Of a stretch of 37,817 nucleotides of DNA, positions 33,172 to 37,817 are shown piece after piece. Positions within the stretch are counted from its first letter, which is position 1. Each line of letters opens with the position of its first letter. The position numbers and the translations under genes are program-made. The stretch covers positions 1 to 37,817 of the forward strand of contig JALEPU010000131.1 of the NCBI GenBank assembly GCA_022766905.1. Direction: 5' to 3'. The notes beneath the pieces were generated by a model. It searched no databases. It saw only the letters and a program-made list of their open reading frames with translations, and was not told the origin of the DNA. The DNA is from Lachnospiraceae bacterium. Lineage in GTDB: Bacteria; Bacillota; Clostridia; Lachnospirales; Lachnospiraceae.

Positions 33172-34035
33172 TTGGAAAAACATAAATCTGTATTTCGAAT
33201 CTGGTATATCATAGCATCTATGTTTTTTATCATTTTAATTTTGACAGTATCTACCTACGCATGGTTTTCCGCAAATCGAGTGGTATCTACAGATAAAGTG
33301 ACTTCAAGGACAGGGACAGAAGAACTGAAATTGGAGATCAGCAGCAAAGGAGGCAGTGATTTTAACGGCAGTGGTGTTGCCCCGATTATTCAGGTGAATC
33401 AGACATCTCTTACGAGATTAATGCCGGTGTCAACAGCGGATTTGAAAAGTTTTGTTTATAATCCGATTTCTACAAATGGACAGGCAAAAATCTTTGAACC
33501 TGTGGTAAATGAAGAATTCTATTACCATGGAAGATTTTATTTACGTGCTTTCGCAGAAGGAGAATTGGCTGGTGCAAAGGTCAATCTGTATTTCGATGAA
33601 GGAAACGAGGTAGGTGGAACGCTGGCACAGACAGAAAAGGGACTTTTTTTAAATGCAGCCAGACTTGGACTTACCTTCGATAAAAAAAATCCTGTGATTT
33701 TTTCTTTAAGCAACAAACATAATAAGGCAAAACAGCAAGCGAATCATACAATATTGGATCATAAGGAATTAGGAGATCAGAAAGTTCTTTCCCTTTCTAA
33801 TGGAGAATTGAAAGGAGTTCCGGATCCATCGATTCCATTATCAGACAGAACCATTGTAATGGGAGAATCCGGCATTACATTTCCAAAAGCACCGCTTCTG
33901 GAGATGGAGATGGGGAAAATTTATACCGTAGATGTTTATGTATATCTGGAAGGCTGCGATTTGGACTGTTCAGACAGCATTTCGTATGATGAGGCAGATT
34001 TGTATCTGGCATTTTATGGTGTATTAAAAGAATAG
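33172..34035 (+). CDS. SipW-type secreted protein of the WLEGxDxxC family
   Basis: Protein of 287 residues. I start at TTG 33172 (GGGAGG 7 nt upstream); an in-frame ATG 43 codons earlier lies inside the preceding gene and would destroy the signal peptide. The signal segment (8-27) ends in V-S-T-Y-A-W-F. Family motifs are L-M-P-V-S-T-A-D-L (83-91), A-A-R-L-G-L and V-Y-L-E-G-C-D-L-D-C near the C terminus, where Tyr replaces Trp. The PVSTADLKSF segment closely matches PVSSADLTKF of the previous protein, showing direct paralogy. Confidence 0.75.
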   Translation: MEKHKSVFRIWYIIASMFFIILILTVSTYAWFSANRVVSTDKVTSRTGTEELKLEISSKGGSDFNGSGVAPIIQVNQTSLTRLMPVSTADLKSFVYNPISTNGQAKIFEPVVNEEFYYHGRFYLRAFAEGELAGAKVNLYFDEGNEVGGTLAQTEKGLFLNAARLGLTFDKKNPVIFSLSNKHNKAKQQANHTILDHKELGDQKVLSLSNGELKGVPDPSIPLSDRTIVMGESGITFPKAPLLEMEMGKIYTVDVYVYLEGCDLDCSDSISYDEADLYLAFYGVLKE

Positions 34036-34044
34036 GAGCAGGCA

Positions 34045-34839
34045 ATGAGTGAAAATAGGAAAGTCAGGCAGGAAGAAGCAAGCGAAAAGCGGATGGTATT
34101 CACTTCTACGCTTCTTGTACTTCTTGCTCTGGTCAGTGTGACGGCAGCGACCTTCGCATGGTTTTCAATTGCAAATCGCACACGAGTAAAAAGTATGGGC
34201 ATGGAGATTACGACCGGGGCAAATATGCGATTTGATTTAGATCCACATGCTACATTTGAAGAATATGTAAAAACATTAACCTTTGAACAGATTGCGGTGC
34301 GTATGAACCGGGAAAAAGGATTTGATATGAAAACGGTTCCTCTTGAACCGGTGACCACATCGAATTGCAGGTCATTTACGCTGGAGAATGGTAAAGTAGT
34401 AGAGAGTTCAAAAGGAGCTTATCTGGAATTTACATTGCACTTTATGGCGGTAGAGGATATGGTAGTTCACCTGTCCAGCAATAACAGTCCGGGGCAGAAT
34501 GATGGAACAAATGTCTCGTCCTCGAATCCGCAGCTTCCAAAGGCTATGCGTATTGGTTTTACAGCAGATGGCCAGACAAGCGTATATGATCCGGGCGGAG
34601 GCGGAGGTAATATAGGAAAGGCAAAAGTTTTTGGACTGCCTGCGGCAGGAGCCATGCAATATAATGAAAGCAATACTTTATTCCGGTTAAAAAAGAATGT
34701 CGACAAGGAAGTTTTGGTACATATTTGGTTGGAAGGAACAGATGATGCATGTACCGATACCCTTCGCGGAGCAGATTATTCGATTCGTCTCAGGTTTGTC
34801 GGAACCGATGAAGAAGGAAACGAGCTGGATGGAAAATAA
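34045..34839 (+). CDS. SipW-type secreted protein of the WLEGxDxxC family
   Basis: Protein of 264 residues with a longer charged N terminus (1-17), a hydrophobic segment (18-35) and the site A-A-T-F-A-W-F. Family motifs are L-E-P-V-T-T-S-N (100-107), A-M-R-I-G-F and I-W-L-E-G-T-D-D-A-C. It has a glycine run (PGGGGG) in the middle. ATG with AGGAG 6 nt upstream, 9 bp after the previous stop. It is the last structural-type gene before the signal peptidase. Confidence 0.75.
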   Translation: MSENRKVRQEEASEKRMVFTSTLLVLLALVSVTAATFAWFSIANRTRVKSMGMEITTGANMRFDLDPHATFEEYVKTLTFEQIAVRMNREKGFDMKTVPLEPVTTSNCRSFTLENGKVVESSKGAYLEFTLHFMAVEDMVVHLSSNNSPGQNDGTNVSSSNPQLPKAMRIGFTADGQTSVYDPGGGGGNIGKAKVFGLPAAGAMQYNESNTLFRLKKNVDKEVLVHIWLEGTDDACTDTLRGADYSIRLRFVGTDEEGNELDGK

Positions 34840-34908
34840 AGAAAATAATCTGATGAAATGGCAGAGACGAGATAAAAATAAAGTAGTGATAAAGAGAGGG
34901 AAATGCAA

Positions 34909-35658
34909 ATGAAAGCAGCAAAAAAAGGAATTACAATAATCGTCAGTATAGTATTGTGGGCAATCATTTTATTGGCAGCATTATTCGCATTTACTACACT
35001 GGCAACCAGAGATGAGATGAATGTTTCCAGCCTGGCCGGATTTACACCAATGATGGTAGAAACAGATTCCATGGCTCCGACATTCAGCGCAGGAGATTTG
35101 ATCCTGATCAAAAAAACAGATCCTGCTTCTTTAAAAGAAGGGGACATCATTACATTTCATACCATTATTGAAAATCAGTATGCACTCAATACTCACCGTA
35201 TTGACAGTATTGTAGAGCAGAATGGAATGAGAAGCTACATAACAAAAGGTGATAATAACGATATACCGGATACCCATGTAATTGCAGATGGAGATATCGT
35301 AGGTAAGTATGTAGGAAAGGTGTCCGGACTTGGTAAGGTCATGAAATTTTTATCAAGCAGCGTCGGATTCCTTGTTGTGATTGTTCTCCCACTGCTTCTG
35401 TTCTTTATTTATCAGATTTACAATCTGATTATGGTAAGTATCAACCTGAAAAAAGCGGTTGCAATGGAAGAAGCAAAAGAAAAAGCAATGGCCGAAAAGA
35501 ATGCAGATGCAGAAAAAGAAATGACCCAAAAGAATGCGGATGCAGAAAAAACAGAGAGAGAAAAAGCAGAGGCGGCACTGGCGGAAGCAAAACGGTTGCA
35601 AGCAGAGGCGGAAGCCACATTGGCTAAGATCAACGGAGCGAAAGAAGAGGATAAATAA
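34909..35658 (+). CDS. sipW: SipW-type signal peptidase I with coiled-coil tail
   Basis: Protein of 249 residues in peptidase family S26B. It has an N-terminal membrane helix (8-30), the nucleophile S54 in ETDSMAPTF and H96 in NTHRI where typical bacterial enzymes have Lys; Ser-His is the SipW/archaeal/ER-type pair. TKGDNN (112-117) is box E. A second membrane helix (152-175) is followed by a highly charged Ala/Glu/Lys coiled coil (180-245), a tail that I do not expect in ordinary SipW proteins. I start at ATG 34909, not the ATG 6 nt earlier, because GAGAGGG needs the longer spacing. It should cleave the neighbouring Y-A-W-F proteins. The gene ends 1 bp before the McrB-like ATPase. Confidence 0.88.
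   Translation: MKAAKKGITIIVSIVLWAIILLAALFAFTTLATRDEMNVSSLAGFTPMMVETDSMAPTFSAGDLILIKKTDPASLKEGDIITFHTIIENQYALNTHRIDSIVEQNGMRSYITKGDNNDIPDTHVIADGDIVGKYVGKVSGLGKVMKFLSSSVGFLVVIVLPLLLFFIYQIYNLIMVSINLKKAVAMEEAKEKAMAEKNADAEKEMTQKNADAEKTEREKAEAALAEAKRLQAEAEATLAKINGAKEEDK
35495..35550 (+). repeat. Direct repeat in the signal-peptidase tail
   Basis: A 23 bp sequence (35495-35517) recurs at 35528-35550 with one difference, a 33 bp period. It encodes two copies of KNADAEK within the coiled-coil tail, so the tail probably grew by duplication of an 11-residue unit, a length that suits coiled coils. Confidence 0.7.
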
Positions 35659-35659
35659 A

Positions 35660-37291
35660 ATGAGTGACTTTTTAAAGTTTGCATTCGAGCTGATTGCACA
35701 GGTTGTTTACAATCTGTCGGCAGTAGTGGCTGCATTGATCAAATTATTTTTTACAGGCTGGCTTGATTATTTCACTATTTTCAGGACTTACTTTGGACCC
35801 TTAAATATCATTGCAAAAATCCTGGCGATTCTTCTGATGATCGTAATGGCTGTGATTCCGATTTTGATTCTTGTCATTCTGGTACGCAAATGGATGCTGC
35901 ATAGAGAATTGAAAATGGATAGCGCAGATAATTCGACACTGTATAAAGAAATCGGCAGATTAAATAAACAGGTATTGGATTTGATTGACGAAAAGAATAA
36001 GATCCTTGCAATCAAAGTAAATACAATGGGCGGAACAGAACGAATCCCTTATATGGGCGCTTCCGCATTGACAGATGATGTCATTCCAACCGTTGAAAAT
36101 GTCACCGGAAATATGCTTATTGAAGATGCAGCAGCTTCGGCTGAGACTGTAGGAGCAGTGATCAATGCTGCAGCTGTTACAGTAAAATCAAATGCAAAAG
36201 ACGATATTCATACACATCGCTTCCCAAAACTTACTCTGGTAGACGAGAAATACAAAGAATTTGTATTTCCGGAGTTTGATAATGACATTACATTAGAGCA
36301 ATTCGTGGAAAACTATCGTTTGTATGCAGCCAGCCAGTCAGGATTATATTATTCGCCGGAGGTGATCAGACGATTTGTTGCAGGTATGGCAGCCAGCAAG
36401 CTTCTCATTTTGGAAGGTATTTCCGGTACCGGTAAAACGAGTCTGCCACATTCATTCAGCCGATTTTTAGGAAATCCGGCAACTATGGTATCCGTACAAC
36501 CGTCTTATCGGGATCGTACGGAGCTGCTTGGCTACTTTAACGAGTTTTCAAAGAGATTTAATGAAACAGAATTTTTAAGGGCTTTGTATGAAGCAAATTA
36601 TCGGGTAGACCCAAGCATTGTAATTCTGGATGAAATGAACCTAGCCCGTATTGAATATTATTTTGCAGAGATGCTTTCTATATTGGAAATGCCAAGTAAG
36701 GATGAGTGGGTGCTTGATCTTGTTCCGACTGCATGGGCGGGAGACCCAGAAAAACTGGAAGACGGGAAAATTCATGTATCTGATACGATGTGGTATGTAG
36801 GAACCGCCAATAACGATGACTCTACATTTACCATCACAGATAAGGTATACGATCGTGCAATTCCGATTGAACTGAATGAGCGTGCAGAACCATTTGAATG
36901 TGAACCACAGAATCCTTGCTATGTGACAAATGAACATTTGCAGGAAATGTTCTTACGTGCGAAAGTGGAGCATCCTATCAGCGATGAAACATTGGAGAAG
37001 ATGGAAAAACTTGACCAGTATTTGCAGACAAGATTCCGTCTTGCATTTGGAAATCGTATTATCAAGCAAATGTATGATTTCATCCCGGTCTATGTTGCAT
37101 GTGGCGGAACTGAGCTCGGTGGAATGGATTATATCATTGCAAGAAAAGTATTGAAGAAATTCGAGAGCCTGAATGTAAACTTTGTTCGAGATGAAATCAA
37201 AGGTTTGATCGAATATATGGAAAAGGTATTTGGTGAGGGAATGATGCCGGATAGTGAGGCTTACCTGATCAGAATCCAGAATCTGTACTAA
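35660..37291 (+). CDS. Membrane-anchored McrB-family AAA+ ATPase
   Basis: Protein of 543 residues. Two hydrophobic segments (about 11-33 and 50-76) and a short coiled coil (92-115) precede a AAA+ domain with Walker A GISGTGKT (253-260), the Walker B stretch IVILDEMNLARIEYYFAE (320-337) and GTANNDDSTFTITDKVYDRA (381-400) as sensor-1 and arginine-finger region. DEMNLAR followed by EYYFAE is characteristic of McrB-type motors. Restriction McrB proteins are soluble with a DNA-reading N domain; here membrane helices take that place. I start at ATG 35660 (AGAGG nine bases upstream). The DUF2357 partner follows after 13 bp. A membrane motor for secretion or assembly of the surface fibres is my inference; anti-phage action is the alternative. 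Confidence 0.82.
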   Translation: MSDFLKFAFELIAQVVYNLSAVVAALIKLFFTGWLDYFTIFRTYFGPLNIIAKILAILLMIVMAVIPILILVILVRKWMLHRELKMDSADNSTLYKEIGRLNKQVLDLIDEKNKILAIKVNTMGGTERIPYMGASALTDDVIPTVENVTGNMLIEDAAASAETVGAVINAAAVTVKSNAKDDIHTHRFPKLTLVDEKYKEFVFPEFDNDITLEQFVENYRLYAASQSGLYYSPEVIRRFVAGMAASKLLILEGISGTGKTSLPHSFSRFLGNPATMVSVQPSYRDRTELLGYFNEFSKRFNETEFLRALYEANYRVDPSIVILDEMNLARIEYYFAEMLSILEMPSKDEWVLDLVPTAWAGDPEKLEDGKIHVSDTMWYVGTANNDDSTFTITDKVYDRAIPIELNERAEPFECEPQNPCYVTNEHLQEMFLRAKVEHPISDETLEKMEKLDQYLQTRFRLAFGNRIIKQMYDFIPVYVACGGTELGGMDYIIARKVLKKFESLNVNFVRDEIKGLIEYMEKVFGEGMMPDSEAYLIRIQNLY

Positions 37292-37304
37292 ATGAGGTAT
37301 TTTT

Positions 37305-37817
37305 ATGGAAAACACAATTAATGATCTATACCTGAAATACATAAACAGCGTTGGAGAAACCTTGGAAAATGACCGCTATTTCCAATATCTGTTTGAAATG
37401 GTACAGGCAGGATCAAACACATTAAATCAGACGAATAAAGTCCTGCATAAAGTGGTTGACGAAACCTGGCTCAATGTGATTGAGGAAAGCCTGGATGCCA
37501 TCTTTGAAATCATCGATAAACCAAGACGTTATATTACCACCAGCGAGGAAGTTGTGCCGGTCGCACTGGCAAAGAAGATCACCGCAGACAGCGTCAGACA
37601 TTTGAGTATGAATACGCAGTTTATTACCAGCAATGAAGATGGGGAGATCCATCCAACCCATATTTTGAATGTGACGACAGAGGAAAGCTATGATTTATAT
37701 GAAAACAGATTTGTGTATTATTTGATTCAGAGACTTGTTACATTCATTGATAAGAGAACAGATGTCATCTTCTGGTCTACGGGAGATGAGATCCGCAATA
37801 CCCTTGTGATGGAAAGT
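37305..37817 (+). CDS. DUF2357-domain protein, McrC-partner-like (partial)
   Basis: The frame opens at ATG 37305, with GAGG about 9 nt before it, and stays open for 171 codons to the window edge, so the C terminus is missing. The segment SYDLYENRFVYYLIQRL is the typical core of DUF2357 proteins, which commonly stand beside McrB-type ATPases and often carry a PD-(D/E)xK nuclease-like domain after it. That part would lie beyond the window, so whether a nuclease is present cannot be seen. The N-terminal 100 residues are helical and not recognised. It is the seventh gene of the second rightward surface operon. Confidence 0.75.
   Translation, partial: MENTINDLYLKYINSVGETLENDRYFQYLFEMVQAGSNTLNQTNKVLHKVVDETWLNVIEESLDAIFEIIDKPRRYITTSEEVVPVALAKKITADSVRHLSMNTQFITSNEDGEIHPTHILNVTTEESYDLYENRFVYYLIQRLVTFIDKRTDVIFWSTGDEIRNTLVMES

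Noticed and set aside
35534-35659. N-terminal extension of the McrB-like protein
   Set aside because: The extra residues are the wrong-frame translation of the signal-peptidase coiled coil; ATG 35660 has a ribosome site.

Overview
The window looks like chromosome from a gut Firmicute of the Lachnospiraceae (Blautia / Ruminococcus gnavus-like). The grounds are AT-rich DNA with strong AGGAGG ribosome sites, a FucO-type propanediol dehydrogenase, PTS/RpiR sugar control, a preQ1-I riboswitch and many SipW-type secreted proteins. The genus call is inference. I saw no rRNA, tRNA, CRISPR array, transposase or phage gene.

Bases 1-12.9 kb hold ordinary metabolic and accessory genes. They are fucO with a consensus promoter and a strong terminator; a YjjG-like HAD phosphatase and a DEDDh exonuclease; a small regulator-like gene that seems to have lost part of its helix-turn-helix; and a methyltransferase. 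Next is a phospho-alpha-glucoside PTS module: EIIA diverges from two overlapping RpiR regulators, which converge on an operon of GH4 6-phospho-alpha-glucosidase and EIIBC. An orphan HPt protein with its own promoter and terminator follows. Then comes an operon of nucleoside hydrolase, ECF S component and short-chain dehydrogenase behind a promoter, a preQ1-I riboswitch and a terminator, which points to queuosine/queuine salvage.

From 12.9 kb to the right edge is the most interesting region, a surface-structure locus of about 25 kb. A first rightward block encodes a Lon-like AAA+ ATPase without a protease domain, a PilZ protein, a membrane-anchored protein and two SipW-type secreted proteins. 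A leftward operon encodes three membrane-proximal small proteins and a 3411-residue secreted beta-helix protein. Back-to-back promoters at about 31.3 kb also drive a second rightward operon: four more SipW-type proteins, a SipW-type signal peptidase with a coiled-coil tail, a membrane-anchored McrB-family AAA+ ATPase and a DUF2357 (McrC-partner-like) protein that is cut by the window end.

Six of the rightward secreted or anchored proteins share a W/Y-[LM]-E-G-x-D-x-x-C signature, and several also share PVS/T and A-x-R-x-G motifs, so they are a diverged paralogous family resembling TasA/camelysin-type fibre subunits. My reading (inference) is a SipW-processed surface filament or matrix system with a giant adhesin. 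It would respond to c-di-GMP through PilZ and use two unusual AAA+ ATPases, one of them a McrBC-like pair repurposed at the membrane. I do not know of a described system with this composition.
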